Origin: Clostridium sp.
GTDB taxonomy: Bacteria > Bacillota > Clostridia > Clostridiales > Clostridiaceae
Direction of reading: 5' to 3'
DNA: 64,000 nucleotides
Assembly (NCBI RefSeq): GCF_026168755.1
Contig: NZ_JAPFDR010000003.1
Coordinates: 78,482-142,481, forward strand
Position 1 is the first letter of the stretch. Each line of letters opens with the position of its first letter. This document shows, piece by piece, positions 9,288-19,315 of this stretch. A program made the translations under genes and the position numbers. Below the pieces are notes generated by a model. It saw nothing but the letters and a program-made list of their open reading frames with translations. It had not been told where the DNA came from and did not search any database.

Positions 9288-10046
9288 ATGTATGGAATTT
9301 TAAATATAAGTAGAAGTGGTATGAGTGCTAATCAAAATAAAATTAATACTATTTCAAATAATATAGTTAATGCTAATACAATTGGATATAAAAAGTTAGA
9401 TGTTGGATTCCAAGATTTACTTAGAGTAGGAATTTCAAATGAGACATATCCTGTAAATGATCAAAATGCAACATTAGGAACTGGTGTAAAGAGTACTACA
9501 GAGGTAAGAAATTTTACACAAGGAGCATTTAAAGATACTCAAATATCTAGCAATTTAGCTATAGATGGAGAAGGATTTTTTAGAGTAATTAGACCAGATA
9601 ATACATATGCTTATACTAGAAATGGTGAATTCTCAATTGATGCAAATGGAAAAATTGTTGATGATTCAGGAAATATTCTTGATATTCAATTTAATAATGG
9701 AAAAAATTATATTAATTCAGGAATAACATCAGAAAATTTAAAGATTAATAAACAAGGTGAAGTTTTTGTTAATGATGAAAAAATAGGTAATATAAATCTT
9801 TATAAAGCCACTGGAGATAATGATCTTTTATCAGCTGGTGGAAATTTATTTATATCTAATGATGGAGCTCAGTTAGTAGTAGCAAATGGAGATATATATC
9901 AGGGATATACTGAAATGTCAAATGTGATTCTTTCTCAAGAGTTTACTGATTTAATAACATCACAAAGAGCTTTCCAATTAAATAGTAAGGGGTTTGGAGT
10001 AGCTGATGAAATGTGGTCTATGATTAATAATTTACAATCTAGATAA
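9288..10046 (+). CDS. flgG: Flagellar basal-body rod protein, FlgG/FlgF family
   Basis: 252 residues, the same length as its neighbour. It has the N-terminal rod motif (MYGILNISRSGMSANQNKIN, SNNIVNANTIGYKK), the central LAIDGEGFFRVI block and the C-terminal LSQEFTDLITSQRAFQLNSK helix, which resembles FlgG/FlgE more than the preceding gene does. It starts 11 bases after flgF and is followed by fliM. Confidence 0.85.
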   Translation: MYGILNISRSGMSANQNKINTISNNIVNANTIGYKKLDVGFQDLLRVGISNETYPVNDQNATLGTGVKSTTEVRNFTQGAFKDTQISSNLAIDGEGFFRVIRPDNTYAYTRNGEFSIDANGKIVDDSGNILDIQFNNGKNYINSGITSENLKINKQGEVFVNDEKIGNINLYKATGDNDLLSAGGNLFISNDGAQLVVANGDIYQGYTEMSNVILSQEFTDLITSQRAFQLNSKGFGVADEMWSMINNLQSR

Positions 10047-10061
10047 GGAAGAAGATAGAAA

Positions 10062-10946
10062 ATGGATGATGTAAGATTATATGATTTTAAGAAAAGTGAA
10101 AAGTTTTCTTTAGAAAATATAAGAAATTTAGCACTTATGTGTGAAGATTTTTGCAAAAGTTCAAATATGCAAATAAATTATGAAACTAAGAATGATTCTT
10201 TTAGAATGTCAGTAGATAAATGTATTCAAACAACTTATGGAGAGTTTATTGAAAACATATCTCCAGATAGTATAATAGTTGAATTTAGTATTTTATCTAT
10301 AGTTGATAATTTAACTTTATTTTTGGATAAGTCTGTAATTTTAAGTATAGTTGATTTATTATTAGGTGGAAATGGTAAAGTTAAAGATAAAGATAGAGAA
10401 CCTACTAATATAGATTTAGAATTAATAAAATATTTATTTGATAATTTATTAAAAAGAATATATATACCAAAATCACATCAGGGAATTAAAGTTGTAAAAA
10501 TATATAATAATAAAATACAATATCAAAAGTTAACTACAAAAGAGATGATTTTTAATTCAACTATAAATGTATTATTAGAAAATGAAATAGTTGGTTGCAT
10601 TAAATTCTGTATTCCATATGAAAATATGAAAAGTATAATAGATGATTTTAATAATGATAAAATAGAAAATCAAATTAATTTTGAAGAATGTGAAGTTAAA
10701 GATATATCTATAAGCGAAATTTTTCCTTATATGCAAAATGTTAATATGGACATTACTGCAAAATTAGGTGATGCTAAAGTAAATATTAGTGATTTGCTAA
10801 ACTTAAATGTTGGAGATGTTATTCTTTTAGATCAAAAGATAAATAAAGATATTACTGTAAGTGTTGGTGAAGCTAAGGCTTATAAGGCAAAACTAGGTGT
10901 TATTGGTATGAAAAAGGGAGTAGAAATTATTGATATAATTAAATAG
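10062..10946 (+). CDS. fliM: Flagellar motor switch protein FliM
   Basis: 294 residues. The opening VRLYDFKKSEKFSLENIRNL matches the start of the FliM middle domain, and the C-terminal 70 residues are a SpoA/FliN-like domain (VNMDITAKLGDAKVNISDLL ... GMKKGVEIIDI). FliM is the rotor C-ring protein that binds CheY-P through an N-terminal peptide. That peptide is missing: the protein starts straight at the middle domain, so CheY-P may act on another C-ring protein (for example a FliY elsewhere). Confidence 0.85.
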   Translation: MDDVRLYDFKKSEKFSLENIRNLALMCEDFCKSSNMQINYETKNDSFRMSVDKCIQTTYGEFIENISPDSIIVEFSILSIVDNLTLFLDKSVILSIVDLLLGGNGKVKDKDREPTNIDLELIKYLFDNLLKRIYIPKSHQGIKVVKIYNNKIQYQKLTTKEMIFNSTINVLLENEIVGCIKFCIPYENMKSIIDDFNNDKIENQINFEECEVKDISISEIFPYMQNVNMDITAKLGDAKVNISDLLNLNVGDVILLDQKINKDITVSVGEAKAYKAKLGVIGMKKGVEIIDIIK

Positions 10947-10958
10947 GGGGAGATAATA

Positions 10959-11222
10959 ATGAATGATAAAATATCTAGAATTTTAGATATACCAATAGAG
11001 ATAACTGCTGTTTTAGGTAGAACCAAAATGACATTAAATGAAGTTTTAGAATTAGGAAAAGGTTCATTAATAGAGCTTGATACATTAGCAAATCAAGAAG
11101 TAGAGATACTTGTTAATGGTAAGAAAATAGCTTACGGGCAAGTAGTTATTGCTCAACAGAATTTTGGAATAAAAATTACTAGCGTTTTAGAATCAGAAGA
11201 GTTAGTAAATACTTTAAAATAA
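10959..11222 (+). CDS. fliN: Flagellar motor switch protein FliN (SpoA domain)
   Basis: 87 residues that are essentially a single SpoA domain: LDIPIEITAVLGRTKMTLNE, GSLIELDTLANQEVEILVNG and GQVVIAQQNFGIKITSVL. FliN stacks under FliM in the C-ring and helps deliver export substrates. A GGGGGAG ribosome binding site precedes the ATG. This is the last gene of the flagellar transcript; a terminator follows after 13 bases. Confidence 0.9.
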   Translation: MNDKISRILDIPIEITAVLGRTKMTLNEVLELGKGSLIELDTLANQEVEILVNGKKIAYGQVVIAQQNFGIKITSVLESEELVNTLK

Positions 11223-11235
11223 AGTATTATAGATT

Positions 11236-11283
11236 AATGGCAAATGAAAATTTAATATTATTTTCATTTGCCATTATATTTTC
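11236..11283 (+). terminator. Terminator of the flagellar operon
   Basis: AATGGCAAATGAAA and TTTTCATTTGCCATT form a 14-15 bp stem around a short AT loop, followed by a weak T-rich tail. It lies just after fliN. Confidence 0.85.
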
Positions 11284-11436
11284 ATTTAATATTTATAATT
11301 TTATTAATGATTATGTAATTTGTATAAAATTAAGATATAATGGTAATAAGTTTGTCAAAGCTAAAGAAAAATATATATTAAATTTAACATAATAAAGTGT
11401 TGAAATAATAATGCATAAAATAATAGGAGTGATAAT

Positions 11437-11736
11437 ATGAGCTTGAAAAAATTGGGGTTTAAAGATGATTTAGATATGTTATTTAATGCAATTTTAGAAT
11501 TACAAAATATAGATGAATGTTATAAGTTTTTTGAAGATATTGCAACTATTACAGAGTTAAAAGCTATATCCCAAAGGATTCAAGTAGCAAAAATGCTTAA
11601 GGAAAAAAAGGTTTATACAGAAATAGCAGAAGTAACAGGAGCTAGTACTGCAACTATAAGTAGAGTTAATAAATGTCTTAATTATGGTCAAGGTGGGTAT
11701 AACATAGTATTAGATAGGATTAATTCTGAAAAGTAA
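11437..11736 (+). CDS. TrpR-like regulator, YerC/YecD family
   Basis: 99 residues of the YerC/YecD group, related to the TrpR repressor. A helix-turn-helix is visible in YTEIAEVTGASTATISRVNK (about residues 66-85). The N-terminal helices match the TrpR dimer fold (FFEDIATITELKAISQRIQV). The family's ligand and targets are not established. It stands alone between two terminators with a GGAG ribosome binding site and is not obviously linked to tryptophan genes. Confidence 0.85.
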   Translation: MSLKKLGFKDDLDMLFNAILELQNIDECYKFFEDIATITELKAISQRIQVAKMLKEKKVYTEIAEVTGASTATISRVNKCLNYGQGGYNIVLDRINSEK

Positions 11737-11842
11737 TGAGCTGTAAAGTATGATAAAGGTAAGGCTATATGCTATTGTAAAAAATGGGAATAAAGGATAT
11801 ACTATAAGAGTTAAATCGAAATGAATAAGCGAGGTATTATAT

Positions 11843-13186
11843 ATGAGTAGAATGTTCGGAACAGATGGAGTAAGAGGAATAGCAAATACAGAATTAACTG
11901 CAGATTTAGCTTACGCTTTAGGTAGAGCTGGTGCTTTTGTATTAACAGAAGGAACACATAAACCTAAAATATTAGTTGCTAAGGATACTAGAATATCAGG
12001 AGATATGTTAGAAGCTGCTTTAGTTGCAGGTATTCTTTCTGTTGGAGCAGAGGCAGTAATTTTAGGTGTAGTTCCAACACCAGCAGTAGCTCATTTAACA
12101 AGAGAGTATAATGCAGATGCAGGAGTTATGATTTCAGCATCTCATAATCCAGTTGAATATAATGGAATTAAGTTTTTTGATGGAAGAGGATATAAATTAT
12201 CTGATGAATTAGAAGATCAAATACAAGCTGTAATAGAAAGTAATTTTGAAGGAGTTCCAAGTCCAGTTGGTGGAGATGTTGGAAGATCATATACTGAGGA
12301 AACAGCATTAAGAGAGTATATAGATTATGCAATGGGTACAATTAAAACTGATTTAAAAGGGCTTAGAGTTGCCTTAGATTGTGCAAATGGTGCGGCATAT
12401 AAAGCAGCAGTTAAAGCATTTAGAGCTTTAGGTGCTAGAGTTTATGTAATTAACGATAACCCAGATGGAAATAACATAAATGAAAATTGTGGTTCAACTC
12501 ATATGGAAGAGTTAATGGACTATGTTGTAAGAAAGAATTGTGATATTGGATTTGCTTTTGATGGAGATGCAGATAGATGTTTAGCTGTTGATGAAAAAGG
12601 AAATATGATAAATGGTGATTTCTTATTAACTATTTGTGCAAAAGCTTTAAAAGAAGCTGGAAAATTAAATGATGATACTTTAGTAGTTACAGTAATGAGT
12701 AATTTAGGGTTAGATATTGCTACTAAAAGAGAAGGAATTAATTTAGTTAAAACTAAAGTTGGAGATAGGTATGTACTTGAAGAGATGCTTAATGAAAACT
12801 ATATATTAGGTGGTGAACAATCAGGTCACATAATATTCTTAGATCACAATACTACTGGAGATGGATTAGTTACTGCACTTCAAGTTGCAGCAATACTTAA
12901 GGAAAGTGGTAAGACTTTCAGTGAGTTAGCTGGAGTAATGAAGGAATTACCACAAGTATTAGTTAATGCTAAAGTTCCAAATGAAAAGAAAAATATTTAT
13001 TTAGAAGATGCAGAAATAATTGAAGCTATAAATGCTGTTGAAGCTAAGCTTAATGGTGTTGGTAGAGTTCTTATAAGACCATCAGGAACTGAGCCATTAG
13101 TGAGAGTTATGCTTGAAGGGGAAAATCAAGAAGAAATAAATGAAATGGCAAATAGCTTAGTAGATTTAATATTAAGCAAAATTTAA
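11843..13186 (+). CDS. glmM: Phosphoglucosamine mutase GlmM
   Basis: 447 residues, the usual length. It converts glucosamine-6-phosphate to glucosamine-1-phosphate for UDP-GlcNAc and cell-wall synthesis. Visible motifs: [11 protein letters not shown] at the start, the phosphoserine loop [16 protein letters not shown], the metal loop [14 protein letters not shown] for substrate, and [12 protein letters not shown] for phosphate. It is apparently monocistronic and ends at a strong terminator. No glmS ribozyme or other leader RNA is visible upstream. Confidence 0.96.
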   Translation: MSRMFGTDGVRGIANTELTADLAYALGRAGAFVLTEGTHKPKILVAKDTRISGDMLEAALVAGILSVGAEAVILGVVPTPAVAHLTREYNADAGVMISASHNPVEYNGIKFFDGRGYKLSDELEDQIQAVIESNFEGVPSPVGGDVGRSYTEETALREYIDYAMGTIKTDLKGLRVALDCANGAAYKAAVKAFRALGARVYVINDNPDGNNINENCGSTHMEELMDYVVRKNCDIGFAFDGDADRCLAVDEKGNMINGDFLLTICAKALKEAGKLNDDTLVVTVMSNLGLDIATKREGINLVKTKVGDRYVLEEMLNENYILGGEQSGHIIFLDHNTTGDGLVTALQVAAILKESGKTFSELAGVMKELPQVLVNAKVPNEKKNIYLEDAEIIEAINAVEAKLNGVGRVLIRPSGTEPLVRVMLEGENQEEINEMANSLVDLILSKI

Positions 13187-13192
13187 TATGAT

Positions 13193-13229
13193 AAAAAAAT
13201 TAATGTTCGTAAGAGCATTAATTTTTTTT
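13193..13229 (+). terminator. Terminator after glmM
   Basis: AAAAAATTAATG pairs with CATTAATTTTTTTT around a 10-base loop, with the T-run forming part of the stem. It starts 7 bases after the glmM stop. Confidence 0.85.
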
Positions 13230-13469
13230 GAAATTTATGAATTTATTATTATATTATTATAAAAAATATAAATAAAATTAAAAATGATATCAGTAAAACA
13301 TGGAATACATTAGTTTTTATTAAAGAAATTACATATTATTAATACGATATTATTTATTTGATAGAGATATTAATTTAATAATAAAAGTAGTAAAATATTA
13401 AATTAATATTAAAAATAATAAATAAAATGTAAAAAATATAATTAATTTACTAAAAATAGAAACAGTATA
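13230..13469. other. AT-rich intergenic stretch with no recognised feature
   Basis: About 240 bases of nearly pure A/T between the glmM terminator and the ilv promoter. I see no coding frame, tRNA or convincing hairpin. Its high A+T may serve as an UP-type element or binding region for the strong promoter that follows, but that is inference. Confidence 0.5.
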
Positions 13470-13499
13470 TTGACAGAGTATTAAAGTAAAGAGTAATAT
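13470..13499 (+). promoter_or_regulatory. Promoter of the ilv-leu operon
   Basis: TTGACA at 13470-13475 and TAATAT at 13494-13499 with an 18-base spacer. It would start transcription about 40 bases before the T-box stem I. Confidence 0.75.
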
Positions 13500-13542
13500 A
13501 TTAACAATAGAATATTTTGGAATTTCTTTTGAGAAATAAAAG

Positions 13543-13784
13543 CTGTGATAGAGATGTTTATTTAGATAAAAAAAGTTTCAGAGAGTCCATGGATGCTGCG
13601 AATGGATACTTTAACTAAATAACGATCACTCTTGAGCTGTCTCCTGAACATTAGTTAATAGTAAGTAGGGAGTTACCGGTAAGCACCGTTAAATGCAAGG
13701 GTTTGTTTGAGCCTAGTGATATTAATGATGAGGAATTTTATCCTACCGTTATGATTTTATCATTAAGGGTGGGATTTTTTTTAC
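13543..13784 (+). promoter_or_regulatory. T-box leader of the ilv-leu operon, isoleucine specifier
   Basis: Stem I landmarks are clear: GTGATAGAGATG at the 5' base, the apical TCCATGGATGCTGCGAATGGA hairpin (GNUG-type loop), and AACGATCACTCTTGAGCTG on the 3' side. The specifier in the usual position (before A-CTCTTGAG) is ATC at 13625-13627, an isoleucine codon. A small stem III (CGGTAAGCACCG) follows. An imperfect terminator (TCCTACC with GGGTGGGA, then eight Ts) ends at 13782. The canonical 14-base T-box (AGGGTGGNACCGCG) is not found between stem III and the terminator, so the antiterminator must be divergent. Uncharged tRNA-Ile is expected to allow read-through into ilvN. Confidence 0.8.
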
Positions 13785-13840
13785 CTAATTTAGGACCATT
13801 TTATTCAATAATTACAAATTATTTCATTGGGGGTATTGAA

Positions 13841-14353
13841 ATGGAAAGACATGTTTTATCTGTCTTAGTTAGGAATTCTTCAGGAGTATTAACAAGAGTT
13901 TCAGGATTATTTGCAAGAAGAGGATTTAATATTGATAGTTTGACTGTTGGAAGAACTGAAAATCCAGAGATTTCAAGAATGACTATTACCTTAAATGGGA
14001 ATGAAGATGTTTTAGAACAATTCACTAAACAGTTAAATAAGTTAGAAGATGTTTTAAGGGTATTAAATTTAAAATTTGATAATTCAGTATACAGGGAGTT
14101 AGTACTTATTAAGGTTAAAGCTGATGCTGAACAAAGAGCAGCAGTAAATGAAGTAGTAAAGATATTTAGGAGCAAAATAATAGATATTTCGCCAGAAACA
14201 TTGACTATTGAATTAACAGGAGATGAGAGTAAAATAAGTGCTCTTATAAGGCTTTTAGAGGAGTATGAAATAAAGGAGTTAGTAAGAACAGGAGTATGTG
14301 CATTAGAAAGGGGAGCTAATTACATAACAGATTACTGTGAAATATTTAATTAA
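13841..14353 (+). CDS. ilvN: Acetolactate synthase small (regulatory) subunit
   Basis: 170 residues. An N-terminal ACT domain opens with MERHVLSVLVRNSSGVLTRV and GLFARRGFNIDSLTVG, the valine-feedback domain; a second ferredoxin-like domain follows (VLIKVKADAEQRAAVNEVVK). It activates the catalytic subunit and gives it feedback control. The same frame is open back to 13703, but that part lies in the T-box terminator; the ATG at 13841 begins the conserved protein. The gene is first in the operon and is separated from ilvB by four genes, an unusual arrangement since ilvB and ilvN are normally adjacent. Confidence 0.93.
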   Translation: MERHVLSVLVRNSSGVLTRVSGLFARRGFNIDSLTVGRTENPEISRMTITLNGNEDVLEQFTKQLNKLEDVLRVLNLKFDNSVYRELVLIKVKADAEQRAAVNEVVKIFRSKIIDISPETLTIELTGDESKISALIRLLEEYEIKELVRTGVCALERGANYITDYCEIFN

Positions 14354-14425
14354 CTTATATAGATTATAAGCTTATAAAAGATATCGAAAGAAAAGCAAAA
14401 GCATATTTTTAAAGGGGGAAAATTT

Positions 14426-15685
14426 ATGGCAATGACAATGACACAAAAAATATTAGCTGCACATGCAGGATTAGAAAGTGTAAAAGCAGGGCAATTAATA
14501 GAAGTAAATTTAGACTTAGTATTAGGCAATGATATTACTTCACCGGTTGCAGTAAAGGAATTTGAAAAATTTGGAGTAAAAAAGGTATTTGATAAAGATA
14601 AGATAGCAATAGTTCCAGATCATTTTACACCTAATAAAGATATAAAAGCTGCAGAGCAGTGTAAATTTATTAGAGAGTTTTCAAGAGAAAAGGGAATAAG
14701 TAACTTTTTTGAAATAGGAGAAATGGGAATAGAACATTGTTTATTGCCAGAGAAAGGTTTAGTAGTTGCAGGAGATGTAGTTATTGGTGCAGATTCTCAT
14801 ACTTGTACTTATGGGGCATTAGGAGCCTTCTCTACAGGAATAGGTTCAACTGATATGGCGGCTGGAATGGCAACAGGAAAGTGTTGGTTTAAAGTTCCTT
14901 CAGCATTAAAGTTTGTTTTAAAAGGGAAACCATCAAAATGGGTAAGTGGTAAAGATGTAATACTTCATATTATCGGAATGATAGGCGTAGATGGTGCTTT
15001 ATATAAATCAATGGAATTCTTCGGAGATGGACTTAATTACTTATCAATAGATGACAGATTTACAATGGCAAATATGGCTATTGAAGCTGGTGGAAAAAAT
15101 GGTATATTCCCAGTAGATGAGAAGACAATTGAGTATTTAAAAGAACATGGAAAGAAAGAGTGGAAGGTATATGAAGCTGATGAAGGTGCTGAATATGATG
15201 AAGTTTATGAAATAGATTTATCTACTTTAAGACCAACAGTTTCTTTCCCACACTTACCGGATAATACAAGAACTATTGATGAAGTTGGTGATATAGAAAT
15301 TGATCAAACTGTAATAGGGTCTTGTACAAATGGAAGAATATCAGATTTAAGAGTTGCTAGAGATATCTTAAAGGGGAATAAAGTAAATAAGAGAGTTAGA
15401 TGTATAGTATTCCCAGGAACTCAAAAAATTTATTTACAAGCACTAGAAGAAGGAATAATAAAGGATTTAGTAGAAGCAGGGGCAGTTGTTTCTACACCAA
15501 CTTGTGGTCCATGTTTAGGAGGCCATATGGGTATATTAGCTAAAGGTGAAAGAGCAATTTCAACTACTAATAGAAACTTTGTAGGAAGAATGGGACATGT
15601 TGAATCAGAAGTTTACTTAGCAAGTCCAGCAGTTGCAGCAGCTTCAGCAATAACAGGAAAAATAACGGATCCGGAAACGCTTTAA
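14426..15685 (+). CDS. leuC: 3-isopropylmalate dehydratase large subunit
   Basis: 419 residues, the shorter 'type 2' LeuC (about 420 residues) rather than the 466-residue enterobacterial form. It isomerises 2- to 3-isopropylmalate in leucine synthesis with LeuD. Iron-sulfur cysteines are visible in [14 protein letters not shown] and [11 protein letters not shown], plus the active-site stretch [21 protein letters not shown] strong RBS (AAAGGGGG) precedes the ATG, and leuD follows after 14 bases. Confidence 0.95.
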   Translation: MAMTMTQKILAAHAGLESVKAGQLIEVNLDLVLGNDITSPVAVKEFEKFGVKKVFDKDKIAIVPDHFTPNKDIKAAEQCKFIREFSREKGISNFFEIGEMGIEHCLLPEKGLVVAGDVVIGADSHTCTYGALGAFSTGIGSTDMAAGMATGKCWFKVPSALKFVLKGKPSKWVSGKDVILHIIGMIGVDGALYKSMEFFGDGLNYLSIDDRFTMANMAIEAGGKNGIFPVDEKTIEYLKEHGKKEWKVYEADEGAEYDEVYEIDLSTLRPTVSFPHLPDNTRTIDEVGDIEIDQTVIGSCTNGRISDLRVARDILKGNKVNKRVRCIVFPGTQKIYLQALEEGIIKDLVEAGAVVSTPTCGPCLGGHMGILAKGERAISTTNRNFVGRMGHVESEVYLASPAVAAASAITGKITDPETL

Positions 15686-15699
15686 GGGGGTAAATAAAT

Positions 15700-16194
15700 A
15701 TGAAAGCAACAGGAAGAGTTTTTAAATATGGAGATAACGTAGATACAGATGTAATTATACCTGCAAGATATTTAAATACATCAGATGCGAAAGAATTAGC
15801 ATCACATTGTATGGAAGATATAGACTTAGATTTTGCAAAGGAAGTTCAAGAAGGAGATATTATAGTTGCAAATAAAAACTTTGGATGTGGTTCATCTAGG
15901 GAGCATGCACCTATAGCAATTAAAGAAAGTGGAATTAGTTGTGTTATAGCTTCAACTTTTGCAAGAATTTTTTATAGAAATGCTATTAATATTGGTTTAC
16001 CAATTCTTGAATGTGATCAAGCGGTTAAAAGTATCGAAGCTGGGGATAAGTTAGAAGTAAACTTTGATACTGGGGTTATTAAAAATTTAACTAAAAATGA
16101 GGAATACCAAGGGGAGGCATTCCCTGAGTTTATGCAAAAAATAATAAATAGCAATGGTCTTATAGGATATATAAAAAATTCTCAAGAAAAATAA
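15700..16194 (+). CDS. leuD: 3-isopropylmalate dehydratase small subunit
   Basis: 164 residues, the short LeuD form that pairs with type 2 LeuC. Motifs: [15 protein letters not shown] at the start and [15 protein letters not shown], which binds substrate. It works with LeuC; the matching short forms of both subunits indicate that the pair was inherited together. leuB follows after a 116-base gap. Confidence 0.95.
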   Translation: MKATGRVFKYGDNVDTDVIIPARYLNTSDAKELASHCMEDIDLDFAKEVQEGDIIVANKNFGCGSSREHAPIAIKESGISCVIASTFARIFYRNAINIGLPILECDQAVKSIEAGDKLEVNFDTGVIKNLTKNEEYQGEAFPEFMQKIINSNGLIGYIKNSQEK

Positions 16195-16310
16195 TGAATT
16201 AATAAATTTAAAATATGAAGTAATAAGCATAAAAAGTAAGTTAAGTGCATGTTATAGATTAAAAATAATTAGCTTTACTTAGTTTATAAATTCAATAAGG
16301 GGGAAATTTT

Positions 16311-17381
16311 ATGAATTTTAATATAGCAGTTATACCAGGAGATGGAATAGGTCCAGAGGTTATAGATGAATCAATAAAAATATTAAGTAAAATTGGGGAA
16401 AAATATAGTCATAATTTTGAGTTTGAATTTTTACAAGCTGGTGGATGTGCAATAGATAGTTTAGGAACACCATTACCAGACAAGACTTTGGAGGTTTGTA
16501 AAAAAAGTGATGCAGTACTTTTAGGTGCTGTTGGAGGAACAAAGTGGGATGATCCTAATGCAAAAGTTAGACCAGAACAAGCTTTATTAGGATTAAGGGG
16601 TGGATTAAATTTATATTGTAATTTAAGACCAGCACTTTTATATAAAGCATTAAAAGAAGCATCACCATTGAAAGACACAATAATTGGGGATGGAATTGAT
16701 ATTTGTGTTGTAAGAGAACTTACTGGAGGAATTTACTTTGGTGAGAGAGGTAGAGAGGTTGTTGATGGAGTAGTTTCAGCATATGATACTGAAAGATATA
16801 ATGTCGAAGAAATTGAAAGAATAGTAAAAATAGGCTTTGATACAGCTATGAAAAGAAATAAGAAGTTAACAAGCGTTGATAAAGCTAATATATTAGAAAG
16901 CTCTAGATTATGGAGAAGTGTAGTAGAAGAAATATCTAAGGATTATCCAGACGTAGAAGTTAATCATTTATATATTGATAATGCTTCTATGCAGTTAGTT
17001 AAAGATCCTAGACAATTTGATGTTATTGTTACTTCAAATATGTTTGGAGATATATTATCAGATGAAGCATCCATGATTACTGGATCAATAGGAATGTTAC
17101 CTTCAGCATCTTTAGGAGAAGGTACTTTAGGAATGTATGAACCAATACATGGTTCTGCACCTGATATAGCAGGAAAAGGAATAGCAAATCCATTAGCAAC
17201 AATTCTTTCTACAGCTATGATGTTAAGATATAGCTTTAATTTAGAAAGTGAAGCAAAAGATATAGAAGATGCAGTAGTTAAAGTTTTAGAAAAAGGTTAT
17301 AGAACAGGAGATATTAAAAGTGAAGGTACTATTCTTATTGGGACTAAGGAAATGGGAGATCTTGTTGTAGAGAGAATTTAG
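16311..17381 (+). CDS. leuB: 3-isopropylmalate dehydrogenase
   Basis: 356 residues. It oxidises and decarboxylates 3-isopropylmalate to 2-oxoisocaproate using NAD. Motifs: [13 protein letters not shown] at the start, the substrate region [14 protein letters not shown], the metal-binding block [19 protein letters not shown], and [18 protein letters not shown] for NAD. Strong RBS (AAGGGGGAAA). leuA (isopropylmalate synthase) is not in this operon and must lie elsewhere if leucine is made. Confidence 0.96.
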   Translation: MNFNIAVIPGDGIGPEVIDESIKILSKIGEKYSHNFEFEFLQAGGCAIDSLGTPLPDKTLEVCKKSDAVLLGAVGGTKWDDPNAKVRPEQALLGLRGGLNLYCNLRPALLYKALKEASPLKDTIIGDGIDICVVRELTGGIYFGERGREVVDGVVSAYDTERYNVEEIERIVKIGFDTAMKRNKKLTSVDKANILESSRLWRSVVEEISKDYPDVEVNHLYIDNASMQLVKDPRQFDVIVTSNMFGDILSDEASMITGSIGMLPSASLGEGTLGMYEPIHGSAPDIAGKGIANPLATILSTAMMLRYSFNLESEAKDIEDAVVKVLEKGYRTGDIKSEGTILIGTKEMGDLVVERI

Positions 17382-17540
17382 TAATTGACAAGATTTGGTG
17401 AGTGACAAGTTGCAAGTGACAAGTGATAAGTTAAGGAAGAAACTCCTAGGGGAGTTTCTAAAATATATAATTTTGTATTAACTAAATTTACTCCGAAAAC
17501 TTGCTACTTGAAACTTGTCACTTAAAACTAATTACGGAGG
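17382..17540. repeat. Intergenic inverted-repeat element between leuB and ilvD
   Basis: The left side repeats GTGACAAGTTGCAAGTGACAAG-like words, and the right side carries the complementary words ACTTGCTACTTGAAACTTGTCACTT (17499-17523), so the ends form a long imperfect inverted repeat. In the middle, AGAAACTCC-TAGG-GGAGTTTCT (17438-17459) is a perfect hairpin. It encodes no protein. The structure resembles a small non-autonomous mobile or REP-like element inserted inside the operon. Related words recur between ilvD and ilvB. Confidence 0.75.
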
Positions 17541-17547
17541 GATTTAA

Positions 17548-19206
17548 ATGAGAAGTGATGTAGTAAAAAAAGGAGTCACAAAGGCTCCGCATAGATCATT
17601 ATTTAAGGCATCAGGATTAACTGATGAAGAAATAAATAAACCTTTAATAGGTGTTGTTACATCTCAAAATGATATAATTCCAGGTCATGTAAATTTAGAT
17701 AAAATTGTTGAGGGTGTAAAAAAAGGTGTATTAATGTCTGGTGGAACACCATTAGTATTTCCAACTATAGGAGTATGTGATGGTATTGCAATGGGACATG
17801 AAGGAATGAAATATTCTTTAGCTACAAGAGAGCTTATAGCAGATTCTATTGAATGTATGGCAAAGGCTCATGCTTTTGATGCATTAGTATTTATACCAAA
17901 CTGCGATAAGATAGTTCCAGGAATGGTTATGGCAGCTTTAAGGTTAAATATACCATCAGTAGTTGTAAGTGGTGGTCCAATGTTAGCTGGTAAATTCAAA
18001 GATAAAGAAGTTTCTTTATCTACAATGTTTGAAGCAGTTGGATCTGTGGAAAGTGGTTTAATGTTAGAGTCAGATTTAGCTGACTTAGAAGAAAAAGCAT
18101 GCCCTACATGTGGATCATGTTCAGGAATGTTTACAGCAAATTCTATGAATTGTTTATGTGAGGTATTAGGAATTGCTTTACCTGGAAATGGAACAATACC
18201 AGCTGTTTATTCAGAAAGAATTAGACTTGCAAAATATGCTGGTATGGCAGTAATGAATCTTTTAGAAAAAGATATAAAACCAAGAGATATAATTACTGAA
18301 GAATCTATAAAAAATGCCTTAACAGTAGATATGGCTCTTGGATGTTCAACAAATAGTGTATTACATTTAACGGCTATTTCAAATGAAGCAAAATCTCCTA
18401 TAAATTTAGAGATTATAAATGAAATGTCATCTAAAGTACCTAATCTTTGTAAATTAGCACCTGCATCTGACACTCATATTGAAGATTTATATGCAGCAGG
18501 TGGAATAAGAGCTGTAATGAGTGAGTTAAACAAAAAGAATTTATTAAATTTAAATTGTATTACAGCAACAGGAAAAACTGTTGGAGAAAATATAGAAAAT
18601 GCTAAAGTTTTAGATTATTCAGTAATAAAACACATTGAAGAACCATACAGTGAAACTGGTGGAATTGCAGTTTTAAAAGGAAATCTAGCTTTAGATGGAG
18701 CTGTGGTTAAAAGATCTGCAGTACTTAAGGAAATGTTAAAACATAAAGGGCCAGCTAAGGTTTTTAATTCTGAAGAAGAGGCTATAGAAGCTATTTTAGG
18801 AAAGAAAATAGTTGAAGGTGATGTTGTAGTAATTAGATATGAGGGACCAAAGGGTGGACCTGGAATGAGAGAAATGTTATCACCAACCTCAGCAATTTGT
18901 GGAATGGGATTAGATAAGTCAGTAGCGCTTATAACTGATGGAAGGTTTAGTGGGGCAACAAAAGGAGCAGCTATAGGACATGTATCACCAGAAGCAGCTG
19001 AAGGTGGAAATATTGCTTTAGTACAAGATGAAGATATTATTTCTATAGATATATTAAATGGAAATTTAGATTTACTTGTAAGCGATGAGGAATTAGCTAA
19101 GCGTAGAGAAGCATTAAAACCAGTAGAACCAAAGGTTAAAGAAGGATATTTATCAAGATATGCTAAGTTAGTAAGTTCAGCAAGTACAGGAGCAGTGTAT
19201 AAGTAG
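17548..19206 (+). CDS. ilvD: Dihydroxy-acid dehydratase
   Basis: 552 residues. It dehydrates the dihydroxy acids of the valine/isoleucine pathways to 2-keto acids. Iron-sulfur cysteines lie in [10 protein letters not shown] and [19 protein letters not shown], and [10 protein letters not shown] is a further family block; the C-terminus has [20 protein letters not shown]. The gene is bracketed by intergenic repeat elements, whereas the rest of the operon is tightly spaced. That could mean the gene was placed there by recombination, or simply that repeats inserted at the junctions. Confidence 0.96.
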   Translation: MRSDVVKKGVTKAPHRSLFKASGLTDEEINKPLIGVVTSQNDIIPGHVNLDKIVEGVKKGVLMSGGTPLVFPTIGVCDGIAMGHEGMKYSLATRELIADSIECMAKAHAFDALVFIPNCDKIVPGMVMAALRLNIPSVVVSGGPMLAGKFKDKEVSLSTMFEAVGSVESGLMLESDLADLEEKACPTCGSCSGMFTANSMNCLCEVLGIALPGNGTIPAVYSERIRLAKYAGMAVMNLLEKDIKPRDIITEESIKNALTVDMALGCSTNSVLHLTAISNEAKSPINLEIINEMSSKVPNLCKLAPASDTHIEDLYAAGGIRAVMSELNKKNLLNLNCITATGKTVGENIENAKVLDYSVIKHIEEPYSETGGIAVLKGNLALDGAVVKRSAVLKEMLKHKGPAKVFNSEEEAIEAILGKKIVEGDVVVIRYEGPKGGPGMREMLSPTSAICGMGLDKSVALITDGRFSGATKGAAIGHVSPEAAEGGNIALVQDEDIISIDILNGNLDLLVSDEELAKRREALKPVEPKVKEGYLSRYAKLVSSASTGAVYK

Positions 19207-19300
19207 CGACAACTTGAAAGTGACAATAATAAGAATAAAAGATAGAAGGTTTCCTAAACTTATAACTTGCAATTTGTAAATTGGCACTTGCAATTAAATA
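19207..19300. repeat. Degenerate repeat element between ilvD and ilvB
   Basis: Contains CGACAACTTGAAAGTGACAA on the left and ACTTGCAATTTGTAAATTGGCACTTGCAATT on the right, with a remnant of the central hairpin (GGTTTCCTAAAC). It shares the GTGACAA / ACTTGCAA vocabulary of the element at 17382-17540 but is shorter and decayed. Confidence 0.55.
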
Positions 19301-19315
19301 AAGGGGGTTAGTTAA

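Noticed and set aside
13703..13840. N-terminal extension of ilvN
   Set aside because: The extra 46 codons run through the T-box terminator, and the conserved ACT domain starts at the ATG at 13841.
17438..17459. Ordinary terminator between leuB and ilvD
   Set aside because: The hairpin is perfect but is followed by AAAATATATAATTTTG rather than a T-run, and it belongs to a larger inverted-repeat element.
18615..19226. 203-codon minus-strand frame inside ilvD
   Set aside because: Antisense shadow of a conserved gene with no start signal or family resemblance.
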